A stretch of 64,000 nucleotides of DNA from CBDCWO01 sp965223405 (GTDB lineage: Bacteria; Bacteroidota; Bacteroidia; Chitinophagales; Saprospiraceae). The position numbers and the translations under genes were made by a program. The notes below the pieces were generated by a model. The model worked only from the letters and a program-made list of their open reading frames with translations. It did not search any database and had not been told where the DNA came from. Where the stretch lies: positions 2,666,001-2,730,000 of the forward strand of contig CBDCWO010000006.1 of NCBI GenBank assembly GCA_965223405.1, written 5' to 3'. Shown piece by piece: positions 9,108 through 17,438 of the stretch (the first letter of the stretch is position 1; each line of letters opens with the position of its first letter).

Positions 9108-10189
9108 GGACTATTTTTGTCTAGCAGGCCCATTTTTTCAGCCCTTTCTTCCCACCGATCCCGGGCATATTGCTGTAAATCTTCGATTTTATCCATCTCA
9201 TCTACAATCTCAAGTCCAATCAAAGTTTCAAATACATCTTCCATGGTTACCAATCCCGCAATACTACCAAATTCATCAACCACGATGGCAATATGCCTTT
9301 TATTTTCCATAAAAAAATCGAACAACCGCAAAAGAGGTTTATTGTCCTCGACAAAGGCAATTTCTCGTTGTTTTTCCTTTAACAAGGCATCAGATTCTCC
9401 GGCCAGCAAGTCTTGCAAAATTTCATCTTTCAATACAAATCCGGTGATGTGGTCATATTCATTCTCGTAGATTGGAATCCGCGAAAATCTTAATTTTTTA
9501 TTTTGCTGATAAAAGTCGTTTAAGGTAGTATTGCCATCAACCACGAATATAACTGCCCGCGGAGTCATAATATCTCTAACGGTGAGTCTTTCCAACTCGA
9601 ATAAATTGCTGATGATTGTCGATTCTTTTTCTTTTAAAACACCACTTTGTTGTACGGCACGAGCCATGGCTACAAAATCACCCCGGCTTAAGACACTGCG
9701 GTTTTTATCTGATTTTAGGCTCCTGGTTATCCATTGGCTTAACCATACAAACGGAGCAAGCACTATGAGAAGGATGGATAACGACCTAATGGTAAAAGGT
9801 ACCAATTGCTTCCATTTGTTGGCACCGATCGTTTTGGGAATGATTTCAGATAATACCAAAATGGCTAAAGTCATGGTACCTGCGATCACAGATTCAATGG
9901 AAATAGACAGGCCAAATAGATTGAAATAATGATTGCCGAACAATTTACCAGCTTGAGCTCCTACACCGATAGCTCCTACTGTATGAGCGATTGTATTTAG
10001 GGTTAAAATTGCAGCCAATGGCCGGTCAACATCTTTTTTAAATGAAATTAGTTTAGCTCCTAATGGAGAGCCTTCCTGGGTTGCTCGATTGATGTATGAA
10101 GGGGTAATACTTAGCAATACGGCCTCCCAAATAGAACATAGAAATGAAAAAAGGATTGAGATGGTAAAAAATATCAACAATAATATCAT
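9104..10189 (-). CDS. CNNM/CorC-type membrane protein with CBS pair
   Basis: The 361-residue protein has an N-terminal DUF21 (CNNM) membrane domain of about four helices (residues 1-150) and a CBS-domain pair (about 195-320), recognised by VRDIMTPRAVIFVVDG and the later HIAIVVDEFGSIAGLVTMEDV. It lacks the CorC_HlyC C-terminal domain that full-length proteins of about 420 residues carry, and stops about 25 residues after the CBS pair. Family members are linked to Mg2+ or Co2+ transport. The older name 'hemolysin' is not informative. The amidase gene overlaps its stop by 4 bases. Confidence 0.88.
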   Translation of the reverse strand: MILLLIFFTISILFSFLCSIWEAVLLSITPSYINRATQEGSPLGAKLISFKKDVDRPLAAILTLNTIAHTVGAIGVGAQAGKLFGNHYFNLFGLSISIESVIAGTMTLAILVLSEIIPKTIGANKWKQLVPFTIRSLSILLIVLAPFVWLSQWITRSLKSDKNRSVLSRGDFVAMARAVQQSGVLKEKESTIISNLFELERLTVRDIMTPRAVIFVVDGNTTLNDFYQQNKKLRFSRIPIYENEYDHITGFVLKDEILQDLLAGESDALLKEKQREIAFVEDNKPLLRLFDFFMENKRHIAIVVDEFGSIAGLVTMEDVFETLIGLEIVDEMDKIEDLQQYARDRWEERAEKMGLLDKNSP

Positions 10190-10400
10190 ATCACAAATTA
10201 AGAAAGAGAATTTTAATAATGGAAACCATTTAATAACAAATGTAAAGTTGATCCATTGACTTTCCGTGGTTCTACCGTCGGATCAATAGAGCGAAAATGG
10301 TGAGGTGAGGCGGGAATAAAAATCGTCAACTAAATTTGATCTATTGTCACCTTTGGAGATCTAAAATCGTCATGGGATATGGATCTTTATTATTTTACAA

Positions 10401-10564
10401 TGAAGTGATTTAAAAACAGATGTTAAAATGAGTTGTATGCGCTTGATTTTCAAGACGAAGCTCTTTTTGAGATTCATAGCCACAGTTATGGATCGAGAAA
10501 AAGCTGACGTATTGAGAATCAATGGCATGCAAATCAATTAACAATTTGTTTTTAAATCACTTCA
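10401..10564. repeat. 164-bp imperfect palindromic element upstream of the DGPF gene
   Basis: The ends are perfect 18-base inverted repeats (10401-10418 and 10547-10564, tgaagtgatttaaaaaca read inward). The similarity continues inward: the left arm 10435-10480 (ttgattttcaagacg...) resembles the complement of 10490-10532 (ttgattctcaatacg...). The whole unit therefore folds as one long hairpin, with a centre near 10483. It ends 14 bases before the ATG of the DGPF gene. It may be a MITE-like or REP-like mobile palindrome, or a large regulatory hairpin. The rest of the 389-base gap (10190-10400) shows nothing recognisable. Confidence 0.7.
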
Positions 10565-10578
10565 ATAAAAACATCGTT

Positions 10579-10920
10579 ATGAAAGAGTTCATGTTCATTT
10601 TCATTGGAGCGGATTACCAACAATTCGATCTTTCACCAGAAGAAACACAAGTTCAGATGGGGAAATGGTTTGCCTGGATAGATGATTTGAAAAAGCAGGG
10701 AAAATATGTGGATGGAAAGCCATTGACTAATGCTTCCAAAACAATATCCGGTAAAGATCGTGTGGTGGCCGATGGTCCGTTTGCTGAAGCCAAAGAACTT
10801 GTTGGAGGGTATTTTATTATAAATGCTGATTCTTTAGATGATGCATTGAAGATGGCAGAAGATTATCCCGATTTCGACTTTGGAGGTTCAGTAGAAGTCC
10901 GTGAAGTTATGGTTTTATAA
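10579..10920 (+). CDS. YCII-related DGPF-motif protein
   Basis: The 113-residue protein belongs to the YCII-like superfamily and carries the defining DGPF motif (VADGPFAEAKELVGGYFII). The start at 10579 is chosen because MKEFMFIFIGADY is the usual N-terminus of these proteins; an upstream ATG at 10522 adds residues that fall inside the palindromic element. DGPF proteins are small dimeric ferredoxin-fold proteins whose biochemical role is unresolved. They are the conserved neighbours of ECF42 sigma factors, which is exactly the arrangement here: the sigma-factor ATG lies 3 bases after this stop codon. Family knowledge from actinobacteria suggests that the sigma factor drives expression of DGPF genes. 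Confidence 0.92.
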   Translation: MKEFMFIFIGADYQQFDLSPEETQVQMGKWFAWIDDLKKQGKYVDGKPLTNASKTISGKDRVVADGPFAEAKELVGGYFIINADSLDDALKMAEDYPDFDFGGSVEVREVMVL

Positions 10921-10923
10921 AGT

Positions 10924-12219
10924 ATGTCTGATCAAGAAAAAAATCAACTGGTGGACCATCTTTTTCGTCATGAATCGGGAAAGATGGTTGCTGTTCTCAC
11001 CAAAATTTTTGGGATTAACCAATTGGAACTTATTCAAGATGTAGTCCAAGAATCATTTTATCAAGCAATTCATACTTGGAAATATGATAACATCCCTAAA
11101 AACCCGTCGGCATGGTTGATGCAGGTCGCAAAGCGTAAAGCTATTGATATTTTGCGCAGAGCGTATCAAAAAGACGTTTCTCTGGATCAAGTTTCCATAT
11201 TTCCCAGTGAAGAAATAGTGGACAAATTTTTTTCTGAAGATGAAATTAGTGACAGTCAATTACAGATGATTTTTGCTTGTTGTCATCCAAGTTTAAAGAT
11301 AGAAGATCAGATCGCATTTACTTTAAAACATATTTCAGGATTCAGTATCCGCGAAATCTCAAAGGCTCTGTTAGTTGCTCAGGATACTGTTAAACAAAGG
11401 CTCTTTAGAGCCAAAATGAAATTGAGGAAAAAGAATATTCACCTCACAATTCCTACCGGTTCGGAATTAAGAGCTCGTCTGGATACCGTGCTTACCATAT
11501 TGTATTTGATTTTTAATGAAGGATATTATTCCAATAGTGAAGAGCAAATTATCAGAAAAGATCTTTGTGCTGAAGCAATGCGGTTGGTCAAGTTGATTAC
11601 GGAACACAACAAAATACCCCATGCCCGTGCACATGCCTTACTCGCCTTGATGTGTTATCAAACCTCCAGATTTGAAAGTCGGATTGGTGCCAACGATGAA
11701 ATCATACTTCTAGCGGCCCAAGATCGATCCAAGTGGAACCGGGATTTGATCAAATTCGGACACTACCAATTGGGCTTGTCAGAAGTAGATAAAGAACTAT
11801 CTGTTTATCATATAGAGGCGACCATTGCCGCCCAGCACTGTATTAGCCCGAATTTCTGGGGAACCAATTGGGATCGTCTATTGGTTTTGTATGATCTATT
11901 GTGGACCTACAAACCCGATCCGATAACTCGATTAAACCGGATAGTTGTATTAATCCAACTGGAGAAATGGGAAGAAATCGAAAATGAACTGGAAATTGTT
12001 CAACAAGAAATCGGAGATCATTATTTGTATTTAATGGTACATGCGGAGTACGCGCAAAAAAGGAAGTTCTATGAAAAGGCGGTGGACCTGTTATTATCAG
12101 CGTACCACCATTCCAAATCTACACATGAGAAAACTTTGATTAGCCAAAAGCTTGAATCGATACGAAAAGTTATTCCGGAGGGAATGGTCAACGGTGAGAG
12201 ATCTATTGAGAGTGAATAG
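10924..12219 (+). CDS. ECF42-type RNA polymerase sigma factor with TPR-like C-terminus
   Basis: The 431-residue protein is an extracytoplasmic-function sigma factor. Region sigma-2 lies at about residues 15-85 (FYQAIHTWKYDNIPKNPSAW) and sigma-4 at about 115-170 (SGFSIREISKALLVAQDTVK, a helix-turn-helix). A DUF6596/TPR-like C-terminal extension of about 250 residues follows, with FNEGYYSNSEEQ near its start and ALLALMCYQTSRFESR later. This architecture plus the DGPF neighbour defines group ECF42. There is no anti-sigma gene; in this group the C-terminal extension is thought to control activity. The genes are almost certainly cotranscribed (3-base gap). The signal it senses cannot be read from the sequence. 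Confidence 0.92.
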   Translation: MSDQEKNQLVDHLFRHESGKMVAVLTKIFGINQLELIQDVVQESFYQAIHTWKYDNIPKNPSAWLMQVAKRKAIDILRRAYQKDVSLDQVSIFPSEEIVDKFFSEDEISDSQLQMIFACCHPSLKIEDQIAFTLKHISGFSIREISKALLVAQDTVKQRLFRAKMKLRKKNIHLTIPTGSELRARLDTVLTILYLIFNEGYYSNSEEQIIRKDLCAEAMRLVKLITEHNKIPHARAHALLALMCYQTSRFESRIGANDEIILLAAQDRSKWNRDLIKFGHYQLGLSEVDKELSVYHIEATIAAQHCISPNFWGTNWDRLLVLYDLLWTYKPDPITRLNRIVVLIQLEKWEEIENELEIVQQEIGDHYLYLMVHAEYAQKRKFYEKAVDLLLSAYHHSKSTHEKTLISQKLESIRKVIPEGMVNGERSIESE

Positions 12220-12243
12220 GTAGGAATGGATTGTCAACCCTCC

Positions 12244-12349
12244 TAGCGAATAAAGCAATACTTTCAGAACGAGTTTTTTTCGTACAAAACTTCCCATTCG
12301 AAACTTTGCTTCGTCAAATTCCTCTTTGAATTTTGGGGATCATTGACTA
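12244..12349 (-). repeat. Duplicated 3' end of the AI-2E-type permease gene
   Basis: About 105 bases here are nearly the same as 12566-12672, which covers the last codons and downstream flank of the permease gene (both copies contain cttcgtcaaattcctct and ggggatcattga). I estimate close to 90% identity with a few single-base indels. The copy lacks the gene's stop codon. The two copies stand in direct orientation about 220 bases apart. This gives a direct repeat whose origin could be tandem duplication followed by decay, or integration of an element at the gene's 3' end. Confidence 0.8.
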
Positions 12350-12448
12350 TTAATCAATTCTTGGTAAGTACCTTTATTAAATCTGTGGTAGATACTTCTC
12401 AAGAAATGTTCTGATGTCACAAACACTAAAACGTGTCGTTTTATCATC

Positions 12449-12495
12449 ATTATTCCGTAATTGTAGGAATAAATATCTGGATATTACGGAATAAT
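12449..12495. repeat. 13-bp perfect inverted repeat between the duplicated gene ends
   Basis: attattccgtaat (12449-12461) and its exact complement attacggaataat (12483-12495) are separated by 21 bases. There is no T-run after it, so it does not look like a terminator. It could be a protein-binding site or a relic recombination site. The rest of the gap 12220-12592 holds no gene. Confidence 0.6.
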
Positions 12496-12592
12496 TAATT
12501 TTGTAACTAGGCAAGCTCCTTGAAGCGGTTTTCGCTGGTATCAGGCAATTGTCAAGGATATCTTTTAGGCGAACAAAGCAATACTTTCAGAA

Positions 12593-13711
12593 CTAGTCTT
12601 TTTTTCGCAAAAAACTTCCCATTCGGAATTTTGCTTCGTCAAATTCCTCTCTGAATTTTTGGGGATCATTGATCTCAGTACCGAGCAGATAGGCAAAAGG
12701 CCGCAATTGATCGTTATGTAAAAATATTATCTTGGCAATGGCCATCATGGGAATGGCCAAAATCATTCCGGCGATTCCCCAGATTAAATTGCCAAACAAT
12801 AAGGCGAAGATTGCGGCTAAAGGATTGATTTTCACTACGTTTCCGGAAACTTTTGGGGTGATGTAATTACCTTCAAGGGTTTGAATTATCACAAACAAAA
12901 GAACCACTAACACCGGTTGGTACCACTGATCGGTAGTTGCCAACGAGTACAGAAATGGCATCAATCCGCCCAGGAAAGTTCCTACATATGGAATAATGGC
13001 CAGGAAGGCTGCCATAAAACCCCAGAAAAATGCATATTTAATACCGATTAATATCAATCCTATACTATTCAAAATACCTAAGATGAGAATAACCAGTAAC
13101 AGTCCAAATAAATAACGTTGCACTACATTTTGTACCTGCCCAATGATCTGATGTGCCTCACTTCTTTTGGGTTCGCCGTATTGCATAAGTATAAAAGACT
13201 TGAGTGAAGAACGGTATAATAGAAAAAGAAAGAGAAATATAATGGAGATGGTTATCTGACCCGCGACAACGGTCGAAGAAGAAATTCCCATAGACAAAAA
13301 CTGCATGGGCAGGTCGGAAAGGTTGCGCGCGATCTCTTGTATATATTCGGAACCTTGTTCTGCCGAGATTCCAATATTATCTGTTATCCAATTCACTGCT
13401 CTTAGATAGCCGGCATTGATGCTTTCTCCTATCGAGGGTAATTTGGTAATAACTTCGGATAGTTGTACCCCAAAGAAAGTAATGACAGCGACTATGGGCA
13501 AAGCACCGGTGATGAAGGTGAGCAGGATAGACAATACCCGGGATTTTACCCAGGGTTCGTAGAAACGACTGATTGGTCTTACCATAAATGCAATGATCGC
13601 TGCAAAGACGATGGGTGTCAAGATGGATTTTCCAAGTATGATTAGATATCCGATAAGGACAATCGAGATTAAACTGTAGGTCAGATTTCTTAAATAGATA
13701 TTGGACTTCAT
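12593..13711 (-). CDS. AI-2E family transporter (PF01594-type permease)
   Basis: The 372-residue membrane protein has about eight predicted helices in the pattern of the AI-2E exporter family. There is an N-terminal pair (SLISIVLIGYLIILGKSIL onward), a central soluble loop around residues 95-145, and a C-terminal hairpin rich in Gly (IPYVGTFLGGLMPF; later NPLAAIFALLFGNLIWGIAG). Family members export small molecules or act as Na+/H+ antiporters; AI-2 transport should not be assumed. The C-terminal tail after the last helix is basic and soluble. The 3' end of this gene is duplicated about 320 bases downstream. Confidence 0.87.
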   Translation of the reverse strand: MKSNIYLRNLTYSLISIVLIGYLIILGKSILTPIVFAAIIAFMVRPISRFYEPWVKSRVLSILLTFITGALPIVAVITFFGVQLSEVITKLPSIGESINAGYLRAVNWITDNIGISAEQGSEYIQEIARNLSDLPMQFLSMGISSSTVVAGQITISIIFLFLFLLYRSSLKSFILMQYGEPKRSEAHQIIGQVQNVVQRYLFGLLLVILILGILNSIGLILIGIKYAFFWGFMAAFLAIIPYVGTFLGGLMPFLYSLATTDQWYQPVLVVLLFVIIQTLEGNYITPKVSGNVVKINPLAAIFALLFGNLIWGIAGMILAIPMMAIAKIIFLHNDQLRPFAYLLGTEINDPQKFREEFDEAKFRMGSFLRKKD

Positions 13712-13926
13712 AACTATATTGAATTCATACTCTCAATTTACAAGGTTTCTCATAGTTTTCAATGGAATATTTCAGGCAGACTAGAAGATAATCTATAGGT
13801 TAACCATTGGTCCTAATTATGATCCAAAAGGCAAACTGATTTTACAGGATATATTAAACGGCTTGCGAATTCCACATTTATTAGTCAAGTGTTAAGTCGA
13901 AAGCCCAAAAATCCCATGCTCGAATT

Positions 13927-15072
13927 TTACACCATCCAGGCTGCTTTGGTAAGAATATTTTTACCATAACGGTGCCGAATCCGGTCCATCTGTTGCAGCA
14001 ATTTGATTTCTTCAACCGTTCCATCGAAGAGGCTGATTTGATTATGTCCGTGTACCAATCCGCTAAACTTTACCCCTACCAACCGGATCAGTTGCCTTCG
14101 TTGATAGACTGCATCAAACAACTTCAGGACATGATGTGTGAGGAGTTGGGTATGGGCGGTATAAGCGATGCGACGGCGTTTGGTAAATGTATTAAGATCG
14201 GCGTAACGGATCTTAATTGTGACGCTACTGGTCAGGCGTTGTTTGGCTCGCAAATCGAAAGCCAATTCATCTACCAGTTCCAACAAGCGATACCGGATAC
14301 TGCGAAGATCGAGGGTGTCTTCGGCTAAAGTACGTTCCCGGGACATCGATTTTTGCTCCAAATACGGGACTACCGGCCTTCGGTCGATGGCATTGGCACT
14401 TTCCCATAGTGAACGACCCTTTAGGCCAAATTCTCTTTCCAACAACGGGATCGGAATCTCACTTAGTACGCGGATCGTACGCACTCCCATGAAGCTTAAC
14501 TTTTTGTAAGTTTCTCTGCCCAATCCGGGAAGTTTGGCCGTTGACAGAGGAGCTATAAAATGCTTCTCCAACCCGACCGGCACCTCCTTGATGCCATTTG
14601 GCTTTGCTTCGCCTGTGCCCACTTTAGAGACGAGTTTGTTGATCGAAAGACCACAGGAGATAGGTAAGCCACTTTCCTTCATGATTTTCTCACGCATTTC
14701 CAGTGACCATTGCAGACAGCCGAAATACTTATCCATACCGGTAAGGTCCAGATAAAATTCATCGATAGCTGCTTTTTCAAACAGTGGAGCATCGGCTTCG
14801 ATCACTTCGGTAATCAGTTGTGAATAATGCGTGTATAAATCCATATCGCCACGAAGTACTACGGCTTGTGGACACAGACGAAGAGCCAATTTCATCGGCA
14901 TGGCAGTATGAATCCCAAATCTGCGCGCTTCATAGCTACATGCAGCTACTACGCCTCGCGAGCTCATCCCTCCAATGATTAGGGGTCGGCCCTTAAGTTT
15001 ACTGTTTTTGAGACACTCCACCGATACGAAAAAGGTGTCTAAATCCAGGTGGAGTACTGCTTTATTAAACAT
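13927..15072 (-). CDS. dinB: DNA polymerase IV (Y-family)
   Basis: The 381-residue protein is a Y-family translesion DNA polymerase. The catalytic acids are visible: Asp10 in LHLDLDTFF, and Asp104-Glu105 in AAIDEFYLDLTG. GVVAACSYEARRFGIHTAMP (about 40-59) is the typical finger segment. A helix-hairpin-helix region (LPGLGRETYKKLSFMG) and a little-finger domain follow. Length is within the DinB range. It bypasses damaged bases with low fidelity. It is transcribed divergently from a LexA-like repressor 167 bases away, so damage-inducible control is likely. It is not a UmuC, since no UmuD gene adjoins it, although the divergent repressor carries a UmuD-like peptidase domain. Confidence 0.95.
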   Translation of the reverse strand: MFNKAVLHLDLDTFFVSVECLKNSKLKGRPLIIGGMSSRGVVAACSYEARRFGIHTAMPMKLALRLCPQAVVLRGDMDLYTHYSQLITEVIEADAPLFEKAAIDEFYLDLTGMDKYFGCLQWSLEMREKIMKESGLPISCGLSINKLVSKVGTGEAKPNGIKEVPVGLEKHFIAPLSTAKLPGLGRETYKKLSFMGVRTIRVLSEIPIPLLEREFGLKGRSLWESANAIDRRPVVPYLEQKSMSRERTLAEDTLDLRSIRYRLLELVDELAFDLRAKQRLTSSVTIKIRYADLNTFTKRRRIAYTAHTQLLTHHVLKLFDAVYQRRQLIRLVGVKFSGLVHGHNQISLFDGTVEEIKLLQQMDRIRHRYGKNILTKAAWMV

Positions 15073-15239
15073 ATGACGAAATATTCGGCGTTTAATCGAT
15101 GAAAAATCCGGCCAATATCGTAAAAGTTTTTATCTTTGTCAAGTGTTTTGGGAGTATTGAGTATAATAGCTCATAGCTGTATTGAAGAGAAGCGAATTGT
15201 CGAAGCGAATGGAGAAATATGTATAAAAAAAGAGAAATA
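15073..15239. promoter_or_regulatory. Shared control region of dinB and the LexA-like gene
   Basis: This 167-base gap separates two divergent start codons. On the plus strand TATCTTTG (15131-15138) matches the Bacteroidota -7 element TAnnTTTG, but no TTTG lies 19-21 bases before it. Around 15155-15180 there is a loose repeat of GAGTAT/TGAGTATA and AGCTCATAGCT that could be an operator. I cannot define an SOS box. Confidence 0.4.
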
Positions 15240-15992
15240 ATGTTTGACCACAATCTAAAGTATTTACGGCATAAGCATAAATTGTCACAGCAAGCTCTGG
15301 CGGATATTTTGGAAATACCCCGGACCACCTTGGGTGACTATGAACGCGGTAATACCGAACCGAACATCGCCATGTTAGTTCGTATTGCCGGTTATTTTGA
15401 TGTCAAAGTAGACGACCTGTTACGCAACAACCTTAGTCATCAGGATCTGGAGGTACTGCGAAATAAGGATCTAAGGGTTTTGGCTATTAGTGTGGATGCA
15501 GAAAACCGGGAGAATATCGAATTGGTCGATACACGTGCCAAAGCGGGATACTTGTCCGGGTATCAGAATCCGGAGTACATCAAAGAACTTCCCAAGCTCT
15601 ACTTCCCTTCCATTCCTGAAGGAACCTACCGGGCCTTTGAAATCCAGGGTGACTCGATGTTGCCTATGGAGCCCGGAAGCATCATCATTTGCGCTTATGT
15701 GGAATCCTTAAAGGAAGTGAAAGATGGCAAGACGTATGTGATTGTGAGCAATCAGGAAGGTTTGGTGTATAAACGAGCGCGAAATCTTCCACAAAAACAA
15801 CGACTAGTACTTCTCTCGGACAATGAAATGTACGAACCGTACGTGATGGACTATCGAGATATCGATGAAATCTGGCAGTATTATGCCCATTTGAGTTTTT
15901 CAGACGACAAAGCATCATTGGATCAGATGTTGGAAGAAAGAATCATCGATATCCAGAAAAAAGTAACCCGGATTCAAACGCGCTTAGGGTAG
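15240..15992 (+). CDS. LexA-like repressor: XRE helix-turn-helix plus S24 peptidase
   Basis: The 250-residue protein joins an XRE-type helix-turn-helix (residues 5-60; KLSQQALADILEIPRTTLGD) to an S24 signal-peptidase-like domain. The autocleavage parts are present: Ala102-Gly103 in RAKAGYLSGY as the probable scissile bond, Ser139 in IQGDSM, and Lys178 in GLVYKRA. Such phage-type repressors cleave themselves when RecA filaments form. I chose the ATG at 15240 (MFDHNLKYLR) over one 21 bases upstream because it starts directly at the DNA-binding domain. The divergent dinB gene suggests that this repressor controls it and itself. It is not a classical winged-helix LexA. Confidence 0.92.
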   Translation: MFDHNLKYLRHKHKLSQQALADILEIPRTTLGDYERGNTEPNIAMLVRIAGYFDVKVDDLLRNNLSHQDLEVLRNKDLRVLAISVDAENRENIELVDTRAKAGYLSGYQNPEYIKELPKLYFPSIPEGTYRAFEIQGDSMLPMEPGSIIICAYVESLKEVKDGKTYVIVSNQEGLVYKRARNLPQKQRLVLLSDNEMYEPYVMDYRDIDEIWQYYAHLSFSDDKASLDQMLEERIIDIQKKVTRIQTRLG

Positions 15993-16100
15993 TGAATCCT
16001 CGACTGCTAAATTGACTAGCAAGCAAGGATCATATTTATTTGGAGGAATTAAGAGAATAAATTGTCCGTGGTAATGGTGATTGGTATTAGGCTGGCATAC

Positions 16101-16559
16101 TTATTGGGCTTCAATCCATAGCTGGTAATTAATCCAAACCAGGTAGACTTTTTGGTGGTTGTATCCTTGGAATTGATCTAATTTGTTTCCTAGTTTTTCG
16201 GAATAGGATTTATTAATTTCAAATTCATTAATGGAGAATTTGGCTTCGATCAGATTTATAACCTAGTCTTTTCTGTCGATTACCAAATCAATCTGTGCGT
16301 TCTCATTATACCAGGAAGATAGTTCAGAATATACACCCGAGATACCCAGTGCACTTTTAATTTCTGGAACATCCTGAAAACAAACGGTTTCAAAGGCGTT
16401 TCCTGCCCAGTTATAATATTGGGGTGAATTGAGCAGATTAATCCAATAATTATTGTCGACAATTGGAGTTGATCGAATAAATCTATTATATAGATAAAGC
16501 CAAAACAAAACTTTAAGTTGGCTATAACATGAAAAATAGATTGGAACAAGCTTAGTCAA
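16101..16559 (-). pseudogene. Decayed ATPase of the DUF234/DUF4143-like group (3' remnant)
   Basis: The minus-strand frame encodes YYNWAGNAFETVCFQDVPEIK, then ALGISGVYSELSSW and QIDLVIDRKD, the C-terminal signature of the AAA ATPases linked to DUF234. A TAG at 16263 interrupts it, but the same frame continues with VINLIEAKFSINEFEI and further family-like residues to a TAA at 16101. Another stop lies just upstream of 16559 and the ATPase domain is missing. This is therefore a truncated pseudogene with at least one internal stop. These ATPases often occur as scattered, variable genes in Bacteroidota. Nothing suggests it still makes a working product. Confidence 0.8.
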
Positions 16560-16973
16560 TTGTTTCCTTTACTGTTCGAGCAGCAGATCAAATTGCATTT
16601 TTATACTGTTTCCTTTTTTACCTACAATTTCTCTCGCTTTATATTAAACATACTCGTTGGATATTGAGGATTCTCTTTCATCCTCATACATCTTTGGACC
16701 AATTATTCCACTAATCTTAGTTTCAAAATTCCGGTTTATAAAGTAGGGATTTACAAATCTTGTGGATGGTTTTAACCCAATCTGAAGATATGCCTAAAAG
16801 TAAAATATAAACATGAGGTCGAAGACAACTTGCGTTGCAGTAGAAACTCACAGTTATCAAAATAAGAAATATGAACCCGGGCACCGAATTCATATTCTTA
16901 TTATTCTCCAGTTGAAGATGTAACTTTGGGACGGTTAATTTTCGACCAGGACTGCGTACTGATTAAAATATTC
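16560..16973 (-). other. Decayed coding remnants, unidentified
   Basis: Upstream of the ATPase remnant, minus-strand frames read like broken protein: ISSDWVKTIHKICKSLLYK, then, after a shift of frame, ETKISGIIGPKMYEDERESS and, past a stop, KAREIVGKKGNSIKMQF. I do not recognise the family. The stretch 16800-16973 shows nothing. Confidence 0.4.
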
Positions 16974-17315
16974 TTATTCAGGAGCTCCATTTTTGACCCA
17001 ACAGTCAATTTGTTGTATTACGGTACTTGACAGGGCTCCGGATGGGGGCATGGTCTTTCCTACGACCCGACTGCGGATATTAGCCGACCTGGCTTTAACT
17101 TCAGAATAGGTTCGGAAGTCAGGAATGGCCTGAGATCCGTCGTGACATCCTGAAATAGCACAACTATTATCAATAATTGCTTTGATTGCATTGGTATAGG
17201 TGTCTGAAGTCATATTTTCACAAGGGTCCATCTCAGGCTCAGGATCATCTGATTTATTACAAGCAATAACCAAAATACTAAAACTCAAGAGTGATAATAA
17301 CATCCATTTTTTCAT
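16974..17315 (-). CDS. Small lipoprotein with a CX4CH haem-binding motif
   Basis: The 113-residue protein has a lipoprotein signal (LSFSILVIAC, Cys19), a short acidic linker and a compact domain resembling cytochrome c-like or planctomycete-type cytochrome proteins. The haem motif is Cys52-X4-Cys57-His58 (CAISGCH), wider than the usual CXXCH. Met89 in KTMPPSG is a candidate sixth ligand. Two further cysteines (32 and 104) could form a disulfide. It would sit on the periplasmic face of a membrane and may carry electrons, but haem attachment is unproven. It is monocistronic and divergent from the Gfo/Idh gene, 123 bases away. Confidence 0.72.
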   Translation of the reverse strand: MKKWMLLSLLSFSILVIACNKSDDPEPEMDPCENMTSDTYTNAIKAIIDNSCAISGCHDGSQAIPDFRTYSEVKARSANIRSRVVGKTMPPSGALSSTVIQQIDCWVKNGAPE

Positions 17316-17438
17316 ATAAAGTGTATTTTAGAATTAATATGTATATACAATAAATGTTCATACAATAGAAAAAGCTGCCTCTATATTGTAACCAAGTAAG
17401 AATATTCCATTATTTTAACAATATTAACTTAATTCAGT

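Noticed and set aside
13790..13905. Short frame reading GPNYDPKGKLILQDILNGL between the permease and dinB genes
   Set aside because: It may be a gene fragment, but it has no start, is under 40 codons and was not recognised.
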